From Phenylobacterium sp. (GTDB lineage: Bacteria; Pseudomonadota; Alphaproteobacteria; Caulobacterales; Caulobacteraceae): DNA of 46,482 nt. The translations under genes were made by a program, and so were the position numbers. The notes below the pieces were generated by a model. It was not told where the DNA came from. It did not search any database and worked only from the letters and a program-made list of their open reading frames with translations. Shown here piece by piece: positions 20,162 to 27,756 of this stretch (positions within the stretch are counted from its first letter, which is position 1; each line of letters starts with the position of its first letter). The DNA lies in assembly GCF_016793285.1 (NCBI RefSeq), contig NZ_JAEUMO010000119.1:1-46482 (forward strand), in the 5' to 3' direction.

Positions 20162-20986
20162 ATGACGGCCCGCCCCCTGCCCCCGCCGGTGACGCCCCTG
20201 CCCGGGCGCATGTGGCGTGCCGACGGCGTCGGCGACATCACGCGCGACGTCCCCGCCGAAACGGCCATCGCGCTGTCGTTCGATGGCGAGCCCTATGCCG
20301 TGGTGATGGCGACGCCGCGCGACGTCACCGAACTCGCCATCGGCTTCACGGTGAGCGAGGCGATCGCCGCCTTCGCCGACATCCGCGACGTCGCCGTCGA
20401 GGTGCATGAACTCGGCATCACCGCCGACGTGCGCCTGGACGGCGCCGCAGCTCCCGCGCGCGCCCGCTCGATCGAAGGCCGCACGAGTTGCGGCCTCTGC
20501 GGCGTCGAGCGGCTGGAGGACGCCATGCGGCCCACGCCCCGCGTCGCGGCCCGCCTGGACATCGCGCCCGAGGCGATCCAGCGCGCCACCGCCGCGTTCG
20601 ACGGCGCCCAGCCGCTGGGCCGCGAGACCCGCGCCACCCATGCCGCCGCCTTCGCCGCGCCCGACGGGCGCGTCCTCCTCGTGCGCGAGGACGTGGGCCG
20701 CCACAACGCGCTCGACAAGCTGGGCGGCGCCCTGCTGGCCGCGGGCATCGACCCCGCCACGGGCTTCATCCTCATCACCAGCCGGTGCTCGTTCGAGATG
20801 GTCGAGAAGACCGCGCGCCTGGGGGCGCCCATGATCGTGGCCATCTCGGCTCCGACGGCGCTCGCCATCCGCCGCGCCGAGGAGGCCGGCCTGACGCTCG
20901 TGGCGCTCGCTCGCGCCGACGGCCACACCGTCTTCAGCGCGCCCTCAGACGAGCCGGCCGACCGCCTCCCGCGCGACCGGATCTAG
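20162..20986 (+). CDS. fdhD: Formate dehydrogenase accessory sulfurtransferase
   Basis: This 274-residue protein moves sulfur to the molybdenum cofactor before its insertion into formate dehydrogenase. The essential CxxC is C110 and C113 (TSCGLCGVER). Other family features are VTELAIGFTVSEAI, LLVREDVGRHNALDKL and ITSRCSFEMVEK. Its start ATG at 20162 lies 32 bp after the DUF1080 gene. It is transcribed towards the formate dehydrogenase operon, and its last 42 bp overlap the end of fdsD on the other strand. In many fds operons this gene sits between fdsA and fdsD on the same strand. Confidence 0.95.
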   Translation: MTARPLPPPVTPLPGRMWRADGVGDITRDVPAETAIALSFDGEPYAVVMATPRDVTELAIGFTVSEAIAAFADIRDVAVEVHELGITADVRLDGAAAPARARSIEGRTSCGLCGVERLEDAMRPTPRVAARLDIAPEAIQRATAAFDGAQPLGRETRATHAAAFAAPDGRVLLVREDVGRHNALDKLGGALLAAGIDPATGFILITSRCSFEMVEKTARLGAPMIVAISAPTALAIRRAEEAGLTLVALARADGHTVFSAPSDEPADRLPRDRI

Positions 20987-21160
20987 CCCCTCGCCGCCGG
21001 CGGCGCGCCAGGCCACGATCTCGGCGCGCATCTGGGGGTCCCAGAAGCTCTTCAGGTGCTGGGCGACGCCCGCGGCGGCGTCGCCGGGCTGGTCGTCGAA
21101 GAAGCGGGCGATCTGGTTGGCCATGTAGATCAGCCGGTCCGGCCGCGCCGCCGCGCTCAT
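20945..21160 (-). CDS. fdsD: Formate dehydrogenase delta subunit
   Basis: This 71-residue protein matches the small delta subunit/assembly factor of NAD-dependent formate dehydrogenase. Family features are DRLIYMANQIARFFDD, AGVAQHLKSFWDPQMRAEIV and a C-terminal LDPVAREAVGRL. It is needed for making or stabilising active enzyme in relatives. The ATG at 21158-21160 overlaps the fdsA stop by 4 bp (ATGA), so translation is coupled. Its 3' end is antisense to fdhD. Confidence 0.93.
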   Translation of the reverse strand: MSAAARPDRLIYMANQIARFFDDQPGDAAAGVAQHLKSFWDPQMRAEIVAWRAAGGEGLDPVAREAVGRLV

Positions 21161-23997
21161 TCGGCCGGCTCCGGCGCGATCCGCCGGCTGCGGGCGCTCA
21201 TCGCCTCGTAGCGTTCCTGCCAGTCGGTGGGCCCGTTGGACGGCGCGACCTGCACGGCGGTCACCTTGTACTCGGGGCAGTTGGTCGCCCAGTCGGAGTA
21301 GTCGGTGGTGACCACGTTCGCCTGCGTCGAGGGGTGGTGGAAGGTCGTATAGACGACGCCCGGCGCGACCCGGTCGGTGATCCGCGCCCTGAGCGTGGTC
21401 GAACCGGCGCGGCTGGCCAGTTGCACCCAGTCGCGCTCGCGAACGCCGCGCTCCTCGGCGTCGTGCGGATGGATCTCCAGCACATCCTCCTCGTGCCAGA
21501 CGACGTTTTCCGTTCGCCGCGTCTGGGCGCCGACGTTGTACTGGCTGAGAATCCGGCCGGTGGTCAGCAGCAGCGGGAAGCGCGGGCCCACCTTCTCGTC
21601 GGTGGCGAGGTACTCGGTGACCACGAACTTGCCCAGCCCTCGGACGAACCGCTCCAGGTGCATCACCGGCGTACCGGCGGGCGCCGCCGCATTGCAGGGC
21701 CACTGCACCGAACCTTCGCGCTCCAGGAGGTCGTAGGACACGCTCGCGAACGTCGGCGTGAGCCGGGCGATCTCGTCCATGATCTGCGAGGGGTGCTCGT
21801 AGGCCATCGGATAGCCCAGCGCGGTCGAGAGTTTCTGGGTGATCTCCCAGTCCTCGAAGCCGTTCTTCGGGGGAATGACGCGGCGGACGCGCTGGATGCG
21901 CCGCTCGGCGTTGGTGAACGTCCCGTCCTTCTCCAGGAAGGTGGAGCCCGGCAGGAAGACGTGACCGTAGTTCGCGGTCTCGTTCAGGAAGAGGTCGTGG
22001 ATCACGACGCACTCCATCGCGGCCAGTCCGGCGGCGACGTGCTTCGTGTTCGGGTCCGACTGCAGGATGTCCTCGCCCTGCACGTAGAGCGCCTTGAAAC
22101 GTCCGGCGACGGCGGCGTCCAGCATGTTGGGAATACGCAGGCCGGGCTCGGGGTCGATAGGCGCGCCCCAGGCGGCCTCGAACAGCGCCCGCGTCGCCTC
22201 GTCCGAGACGTGGCGATAGCCGGTCAGCTCGTGCGGGAACGAGCCCATGTCGCAGGCGCCCTGGACGTTGTTCTGGCCGCGCAGCGGATTTACGCCGACG
22301 CCCGGCTTGCCCAGGTTGCCGGTGGCCATGGCGAGGTTGGCGATGGCCATCACCGCGGTCGAGCCCTGGCTGTGCTCGGTCACGCCCAGGCCGTAGTAGA
22401 TCGCCGCGGCGCCGCCGGTGGCGTAGAGCCGCGCAGCGGCGCGCAGCTCGCCCGCGGGCACGCCGGTCACGGCCTCCGTGGCCTCCGGCGAATGCTCCGG
22501 CCCGGCCACATGCTCGGCCCAGGCCTGGAAGTCCTCGATCGCGCAGCGCTCGCGCACGAACGCCTCGTCGATCAGCCCCTCGGTCACGATGACGTGCGCC
22601 AGCGCTACCAGCACCGCCACGTTCGTCCCGGGCCTCAGCGCCAGATGGTGCGCCGCCCGCACATGCGGCGTCCGCACGAGGTCGATGCGGCGCGGGTCGA
22701 TCACGATCAGCTTCGCGCCCCCGCCTCCTTCGCTCAGGGCCCGCAGGCGCTGCTTCATCCGCGAGGCGAACACCGGGTGTCCGTCGGTCGGGTTCGCGCC
22801 GATCACCACGATGACGTCGGCCTGCTCGACGCTGTCGAAGTCCTGCGTGCCGGCCGAGGTCCCCAGCGTGGTTTTCAGGCCATAGCCGGTGGGCGAGTGG
22901 CAGACGCGGGCGCAGGTGTCGACGTTGTTCACCCCGAACCGCGCCCGGATCATCTTCTGGACGAGATAAGTCTCTTCGTTGGTGCAGCGCGACGAGGTGA
23001 TGCCGCCGATGGCGTGCGCCCCGTACCTGGCCTCGATGCGTGCGAACTCGGCCGCCGTGTGGGCGATGGCCTCGTCCCAGGAGACGGTGCGCCACGGCTC
23101 GCCGATGGAGGTCCGGATCATCGGCTCGAGCACGCGCTCGCGGTGGCTGGCGTAGCCCCAGGCGAAGCGACCCTTCACGCAGGAGTGGCCGTGGTTGGCC
23201 TTGCCGTCCTTCCACGGGACCATGCGGACCAACCGGTCGTCACGCAGCTCCGCCTTGAAGGTGCAGCCGACGCCGCAGTAGCCGCAGGTCGTCACCTCGG
23301 ACCGGTCCGGCGGCCCGACCTCGAGCACGGCCTTCTCGACCAGCGCCTCGGTCGGGCAGGCCTGGACGCAGGCTCCGCACGATACGCACTCCGACGACAG
23401 GAACAGCTCGTCCTGGCCGGCGGACACCTTCGAGGCGAAGCCGCGGCCCTCGATGGTGAGCGCGAGCGTCCCCTGCACCTCGTCGCAGGCCCGCACGCAG
23501 CGCGAGCAGACGATGCACCTGGCCGGATCGAAGACGAAGTAGGGGTTGGACTCGTCGCACGGCAGGCCGTCGTGCGCGGCGCCGCCGGCGTAGCGGCTCC
23601 CGCGCACGCCCAGAGCCGCGGCCTGGGCGCAGAGCTCGCACTCGCCGCGGTCCGGGTGTGCGGCATGGTCCGAGAGGTAGAGTTCGATCACGTTGCGGCG
23701 GACGCGGTCGAGCTGCGCCGAGCGCGTGCGCACCGCCATGCCCGGCGCGACCGGCGTGGCGCAGGCGGCGGGCGTCCCGGCGCGGCCTTCGATCTCCACC
23801 AGGCACAGCCGGCACGAGCCGAAGGCGTCCAGGCTGTCGGTGGCGCAGAGCTTGGGGATCGCGATCCCGGCGACGGCGGCGGCGCGCAGGATCGAGGTCC
23901 CCTCGGGCACGGTCACTGCGGCGCCGTCGATGGTCAGGCCGATCGGTTCGCCGACCGTTTCCGGCGTGCCGAGGTCGAATTCGAGGACGCGGGCCAT
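21157..23997 (-). CDS. fdsA: NAD-dependent formate dehydrogenase alpha subunit (molybdenum, iron-sulfur)
   Basis: This 946-residue catalytic subunit oxidises formate to CO2 at a bis-MGD molybdenum centre. From the start: a 2Fe-2S domain (FGSCRLCLVEIEG), a His/Cys cluster (HPDRGECELCAQ), two 4Fe-4S sites (CIVCSRCVRACDE; CVSCGACVQACP), then CGYCGVGCTFKAE. The molybdenum ligand is Cys366 followed by His367 (CARVCHSPTGYG), and the conserved Arg/Gly pocket and C-terminal MGD domain (VVYTTFHHPSTQANVVTTDY) are present. It is a cysteine enzyme; no selenocysteine codon occurs. It lies 4 bp downstream of fdsB. Confidence 0.97.
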   Translation of the reverse strand: MARVLEFDLGTPETVGEPIGLTIDGAAVTVPEGTSILRAAAVAGIAIPKLCATDSLDAFGSCRLCLVEIEGRAGTPAACATPVAPGMAVRTRSAQLDRVRRNVIELYLSDHAAHPDRGECELCAQAAALGVRGSRYAGGAAHDGLPCDESNPYFVFDPARCIVCSRCVRACDEVQGTLALTIEGRGFASKVSAGQDELFLSSECVSCGACVQACPTEALVEKAVLEVGPPDRSEVTTCGYCGVGCTFKAELRDDRLVRMVPWKDGKANHGHSCVKGRFAWGYASHRERVLEPMIRTSIGEPWRTVSWDEAIAHTAAEFARIEARYGAHAIGGITSSRCTNEETYLVQKMIRARFGVNNVDTCARVCHSPTGYGLKTTLGTSAGTQDFDSVEQADVIVVIGANPTDGHPVFASRMKQRLRALSEGGGGAKLIVIDPRRIDLVRTPHVRAAHHLALRPGTNVAVLVALAHVIVTEGLIDEAFVRERCAIEDFQAWAEHVAGPEHSPEATEAVTGVPAGELRAAARLYATGGAAAIYYGLGVTEHSQGSTAVMAIANLAMATGNLGKPGVGVNPLRGQNNVQGACDMGSFPHELTGYRHVSDEATRALFEAAWGAPIDPEPGLRIPNMLDAAVAGRFKALYVQGEDILQSDPNTKHVAAGLAAMECVVIHDLFLNETANYGHVFLPGSTFLEKDGTFTNAERRIQRVRRVIPPKNGFEDWEITQKLSTALGYPMAYEHPSQIMDEIARLTPTFASVSYDLLEREGSVQWPCNAAAPAGTPVMHLERFVRGLGKFVVTEYLATDEKVGPRFPLLLTTGRILSQYNVGAQTRRTENVVWHEEDVLEIHPHDAEERGVRERDWVQLASRAGSTTLRARITDRVAPGVVYTTFHHPSTQANVVTTDYSDWATNCPEYKVTAVQVAPSNGPTDWQERYEAMSARSRRIAPEPAE

Positions 23998-24001
23998 GGC
24001 G

Positions 24002-25474
24002 CTACGTTCCTCCGCCGTCGGGGCGGAATGCGAAGTCCTCCGGGAAATGCCGGATGGCGCTCATCACCGGATAGGGTGTGAACCCGCCGAGCGCGCAGAG
24101 CGAACCAAATTTCAGTGTCTCGCAGAGGTCCTCGACCAGGGCGAGGCCGCCGGCGACGTCGACGCCCGCGCGGACCCTGTCGAGCGTCTCCACCCCGCGC
24201 GTCGAGCCGATACGGCAGGGCGTACACTTGCCGCAGCTCTCGATGGCGCAGAACTCCAGGGCGAAGCGAGCCTGGGCCGCCATGTCGACGGTGTCGTCGA
24301 ACACCACGATGCCGCCGTGGCCGATCAGCCCGTCCCTCGCCGCGAAGGCCTCGTAGTCGTAGGGCGTGTCGAAGAGGGCCGGCGGGAAGTAAGCGCCCAG
24401 CGGGCCGCCGCACTGCACCGCGCGGACGGGCCGGCCGGTGGCCGCGCCGCCGCCGATGTCTTCGACGATCTCGCGCAGGGTGAGCCCGAACGGCGCCTCG
24501 TAGAGCCCCGGCCGCGCCACGTTGCCCGCGAGCTGGATCGGCATGGTCCCGCGTGAACGGCCCGTGCCGAGCGCCGCATAGGCCTCGCCGCCGTTCAGGA
24601 CGATCCACGGGACGGTCGCCAGGGACAGCACGTTGTTGACCGCGGTCGGACGCCCGAACAGCCCGCGGTGCGCCGGGAGCGGCGGCTTGGCCCGCACCTG
24701 GCCGCGCCGGCCCTCGAGGCTCTCCAGCAGCGCCGTCTCCTCGCCGCAGACGTAGGCCCCGGCGCCGACCCTTAGTTCAATGTCGAACGATCCCAGCAGA
24801 CCCTTTGTCCGCGCCGTCTCTATGGCCGCTGCGAACGTCGCGTTGGCGTGCGGATACTCCGAGCGGGAGTAGACGAAACCCTTGCCCGCGCCGACCGCGA
24901 AAGCGGCGATCGCCAGGCCCTCGATCAGCGCGAACGGATCTCCCTCCATCAGCATGCGGTCGGCGAAAGTGCCCGAGTCGCCCTCGTCGGCGTTGCAGAC
25001 GACGTACTTGTGCTCGCCCGCCGCCTCGCGGACCGTCCGCCACTTCACGCCGACCGGGAAGCCGGCGCCGCCGCGGCCGCGCAGGCCGGAGGCGGTCACC
25101 GCCGCGATCAGGGCGTCCGGCCCCATCTCGCGGGCCCGCGCCAGGGCGTCGAACGCCGGCGCCACGAGCGGATCGACGACGCCGCAGCGGGCGAACGTCA
25201 GCCGGTTCTGCGCCGCCAGCCACGGGTGAGCGGCCATGTCGCCGAGCGCCAGCGGGCTGCCCCCGGCCAGGATCGCGGCCACGTCGCCGGGCGTCGCGGG
25301 CCCGAAGGCGCGGCGGCCCTCCGGCGTCTCGACCTCCACCAGCGGCTCCAGCCAGAAGAGGCCGCGCGAGCCCGTGCGCACGACTTCGCAACCCGCCGCC
25401 ACGAAGGCGTGGGCCACGGCTTCGGCGCCGACGGCCAGGGCCGCCGAATCCCTGGGTACGTAGACGCGCGTCAC
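24002..25474 (-). CDS. fdsB: NAD-dependent formate dehydrogenase beta subunit (NAD/FMN-binding)
   Basis: This 490-residue NuoF-like subunit takes electrons from the alpha subunit and reduces NAD. The NAD/FMN site is GLRGRGGAGFPVGVKW and VVCNADEGDSGTFADR, with GAYVCGEETALLESLEG after it. The 4Fe-4S motif is ESCGKCTPCRIGS near the end. A weakly conserved thioredoxin-like segment precedes the NuoF core. The GTG at 25472-25474 overlaps the fdsG stop (GTGA), which fixes this start over longer readings. Confidence 0.96.
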   Translation of the reverse strand: MTRVYVPRDSAALAVGAEAVAHAFVAAGCEVVRTGSRGLFWLEPLVEVETPEGRRAFGPATPGDVAAILAGGSPLALGDMAAHPWLAAQNRLTFARCGVVDPLVAPAFDALARAREMGPDALIAAVTASGLRGRGGAGFPVGVKWRTVREAAGEHKYVVCNADEGDSGTFADRMLMEGDPFALIEGLAIAAFAVGAGKGFVYSRSEYPHANATFAAAIETARTKGLLGSFDIELRVGAGAYVCGEETALLESLEGRRGQVRAKPPLPAHRGLFGRPTAVNNVLSLATVPWIVLNGGEAYAALGTGRSRGTMPIQLAGNVARPGLYEAPFGLTLREIVEDIGGGAATGRPVRAVQCGGPLGAYFPPALFDTPYDYEAFAARDGLIGHGGIVVFDDTVDMAAQARFALEFCAIESCGKCTPCRIGSTRGVETLDRVRAGVDVAGGLALVEDLCETLKFGSLCALGGFTPYPVMSAIRHFPEDFAFRPDGGGT

Positions 25475-25944
25475 CGCGCGTCCACCGCGTCCGCCAGGCG
25501 GCGCGCGTCCAGCCGCCCGACCGGCTCGCCGTCCACCAGCGCCGCCGGCGCCACCGCACACAGGCCGAGGCAGTAGACCGGCTCCACCGTCACGGCGCCG
25601 TCCGGCGTGGTCCCGCCCCATTCGAGCGCGAGCCGCGCCAGCAGGTCGGCCGCCGCCGCCTCGCCGCCCATCGACTGGCACGCCTCGGCCCGGCAGAGCC
25701 GCACCACCCGCCGCCCCGCCGGCGCGTCGCGGAAGTCGTGGTAGAAGCTCACCACCCCGTGGACCTCGGCCCGCGTCAGGTTCAGCGCCTCGGCCACCAC
25801 CGGGACGGCGGCCGGCGGCACGCAGCCGAACTGCGCCTGTATCGCGTGCAGGATCGGCAGCAACGGCCCCTCCAGGCCGGCGTGCGCCGCCACGATCTGG
25901 CGGACGCCATCCGGGCTCCAGTCCGAGGTGGGGCCATCGCTCAT
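25471..25944 (-). CDS. fdsG: NAD-dependent formate dehydrogenase gamma subunit (2Fe-2S)
   Basis: This 157-residue NuoE-like subunit carries a 2Fe-2S cluster that links the other subunits. Cluster ligands are a C-x4-C (LCRAEACQ) and a C-x3-C (VYCLGLCAV). The N-terminal helical part (PLLPILHAIQAQFGCVPP; VVSFYHDFR) is typical. The ATG at 25942-25944 has GGAG upstream. The VOC gene ends 19 bp before it on the same strand, so the fds operon may be transcribed from the promoter upstream of that gene. Confidence 0.95.
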   Translation of the reverse strand: MSDGPTSDWSPDGVRQIVAAHAGLEGPLLPILHAIQAQFGCVPPAAVPVVAEALNLTRAEVHGVVSFYHDFRDAPAGRRVVRLCRAEACQSMGGEAAAADLLARLALEWGGTTPDGAVTVEPVYCLGLCAVAPAALVDGEPVGRLDARRLADAVDAR

Positions 25945-25963
25945 GAGGGGCTCCGGCGCGGCC

Positions 25964-26719
25964 CTACGCTTTCACGAGCTCCACACGCGTCCCGCAGAGT
26001 TTCACCGTCCCGTCGGCGTCCACAGCGCCGCGAGCCTTGGCCCGCGCCCTCACCGCGTCGGGATCGCGGACCTTCACGTCGAAGGCGCGCAGGCCCTCGC
26101 CGCGCCCGTCGCTCACCGGCACGAAGCGGATCTCGCCGCCGTCGACGCCCACGATCCACCGCCCGTCGCGGTAGCTCACGGGCCGCTGCATCACCTCGCC
26201 CCAGCGGGTGGCCATGGCCTCGGGGTCGTCGCCCTGCAACTCGGCGCCGACGATCTCCAGCGAGATGTCGGTCCTCACGTTCGTCTGCCAGTCGGGACCG
26301 CCCCACTCCCAGCGCTCCTTCGGCGTCATCGCGTCCAGCGACAGGATCGCGCCGCCCACGTCGCGCGGGTGCAGGTGGCTGCAGGCGACCTTGCCGTCGT
26401 CGCGGTCGGTTTCGTGGACGATGCGCACGCCGATGTCGGCCACGTGACGGCGCGCTGCGGCCATGTCGTCGACCTGCATGATGACCATGTAGCCGCCGTC
26501 GCCGCCGCGCTTCTCCAGCAGCCGCCCCGCGGTCGTTCCCGCCTGAACCGGCGCCACGACTTCCAGGAAGGTGTCCCCCACCGGCCAGACCGCATTGTGC
26601 AGCCCGAAGTGGCCGACGCCGGGATCCGGATAGTCCTTGCCGAGGCCCAGGACGTCGACGATCTCGGCCTTGGCCCTGTCGAGGTCCTCGCCCACCAGGG
26701 CGATCTGGCGAATACGCAT
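25964..26719 (-). CDS. VOC superfamily (glyoxalase-like) protein
   Basis: This 251-residue protein resembles the glyoxalase-like VOC group: MRIRQIALVGEDLDRAKAEI at the start, GHFGLHNAVWPVGDTFLEVV, and a second half beginning near WQTNVRTDISLEIVGAEL. It begins with Gln-Ile-Ala where classical members have a metal His, so the metal site may be altered. The ATG at 26717-26719 has GGGAGGA upstream. It is divergent from a crotonase gene across 118 bp and directly precedes fdsG. The function is unknown; it is not a known part of formate dehydrogenase. Confidence 0.85.
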   Translation of the reverse strand: MRIRQIALVGEDLDRAKAEIVDVLGLGKDYPDPGVGHFGLHNAVWPVGDTFLEVVAPVQAGTTAGRLLEKRGGDGGYMVIMQVDDMAAARRHVADIGVRIVHETDRDDGKVACSHLHPRDVGGAILSLDAMTPKERWEWGGPDWQTNVRTDISLEIVGAELQGDDPEAMATRWGEVMQRPVSYRDGRWIVGVDGGEIRFVPVSDGRGEGLRAFDVKVRDPDAVRARAKARGAVDADGTVKLCGTRVELVKA

Positions 26720-26837
26720 GGCGTCCTCCCGTTCCTTTGCCGGCGACTACAGGGGGCGACCCCGCGTCGGTCAAGCGGACTTCCTTCCGCGCGCGGCAAC
26801 GGCGTAGGGTCGCGCCAACAACGAAGGGAGCCCGACC

Positions 26838-27659
26838 ATGGCCGCGATCGACACCGGCACCAACGACCTCATCGCTGATCTCGACAGCGGCGTCCTGACC
26901 ATCACGCTGAACCGTCCCGATGCGCGCAACGCCATGAGCGACGACATGAACCAGGCGCTGGCGCGCACCCTGGCCGACGCCGAGTTCAATCCCGACGTGA
27001 AGGTCGTGGTGCTGACCGGGGCCGGGAAAGGCTTCTGCGCCGGCGGCGACGTGAAGGGGATGAACAGCCGCAACGACGGCGGCGGTCCCGGTCTCGGCAT
27101 CGACGCGGCCATCCACCGTCAGCGGGTCAACCAGCGGGCCACCGCCGGCAAGCTCTTCAAGATGCCCAAGCCGACGCTGGCCGCCCTGCCGGGCGCAGCG
27201 GCCGGCGCGGGCCTGGGCCTGGCGCTCGCCTGCGACCTCAGGATCATGGCCTCGAGCGCCATCATGACCACCGCCTTCGCCAAGGTCGGCTTCTCGGGCG
27301 ACTACGGCGGCACCTACTTCCTGACCCAGCTCGTGGGCTCGGCCAAGGCGCGCGAGATGTACTACCTCTCCGACCGGATCGACGCGCAGGAGGCCCTGCG
27401 GCTCGGGCTCACCAACTGGGTCTGCGAGTTCGACGAACTGGCCGCGAAGACCCGCGAGATCGCGCTGCGGCTGGCGAACGGCCCGACCATCGCCTACCGC
27501 TACATGAAGGAGAACCTGAACCGCGCCATGGCCGGCGACTGGGACGACTGCCTGGACCTGGAGGCCACCCACCACGTCCACTGCGGCCAGACCGCCGACC
27601 ACAAGGAAGCCGCCAGGGCCTTCGTGGAGAAGCGCGAGCCGGTCTTCACGGGCCGCTGA
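26838..27659 (+). CDS. Crotonase-superfamily protein, probable enoyl-CoA isomerase (PaaG-like)
   Basis: This 273-residue protein has the crotonase fold: LDSGVLTITLNRPDARNAM, the oxyanion-hole segments FCAGGDVKGM and AAAGAGLGLALACDLRI, and GDYGGTYFLTQLVG. Where hydratases carry glutamates (GCEL and QPE) this protein has GLGL and KVG, so both hydratase glutamates are absent. The Asp in SGDYGGT aligns with the catalytic Asp of PaaG-type isomerases. An enoyl-CoA or ring-epoxide isomerase is therefore likelier than a hydratase. The ATG has AAGGGAG upstream. A terminator-like hairpin follows. Confidence 0.9.
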   Translation: MAAIDTGTNDLIADLDSGVLTITLNRPDARNAMSDDMNQALARTLADAEFNPDVKVVVLTGAGKGFCAGGDVKGMNSRNDGGGPGLGIDAAIHRQRVNQRATAGKLFKMPKPTLAALPGAAAGAGLGLALACDLRIMASSAIMTTAFAKVGFSGDYGGTYFLTQLVGSAKAREMYYLSDRIDAQEALRLGLTNWVCEFDELAAKTREIALRLANGPTIAYRYMKENLNRAMAGDWDDCLDLEATHHVHCGQTADHKEAARAFVEKREPVFTGR

Positions 27660-27666
27660 AGCTCCC

Positions 27667-27699
27667 GAGCCTCCGCGGAAGCGGGGGCTCCGTCATTTT
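27667..27699 (+). terminator. Rho-independent terminator after the crotonase gene
   Basis: GAGCCTCCGC and GCGGGGGCTC form a 10-bp stem (one G-U pair) around the loop GGAA at 27667-27690. CGTCATTTT follows. It starts 8 bp past the stop codon in the 97-bp gap before the convergent MFS gene. Confidence 0.65.
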
Positions 27700-27756
27700 G
27701 GATACGCGGTTCATCGAATCGGAGGGCGCCGCTCCGCGGCCTCCCCCGACGGGACC

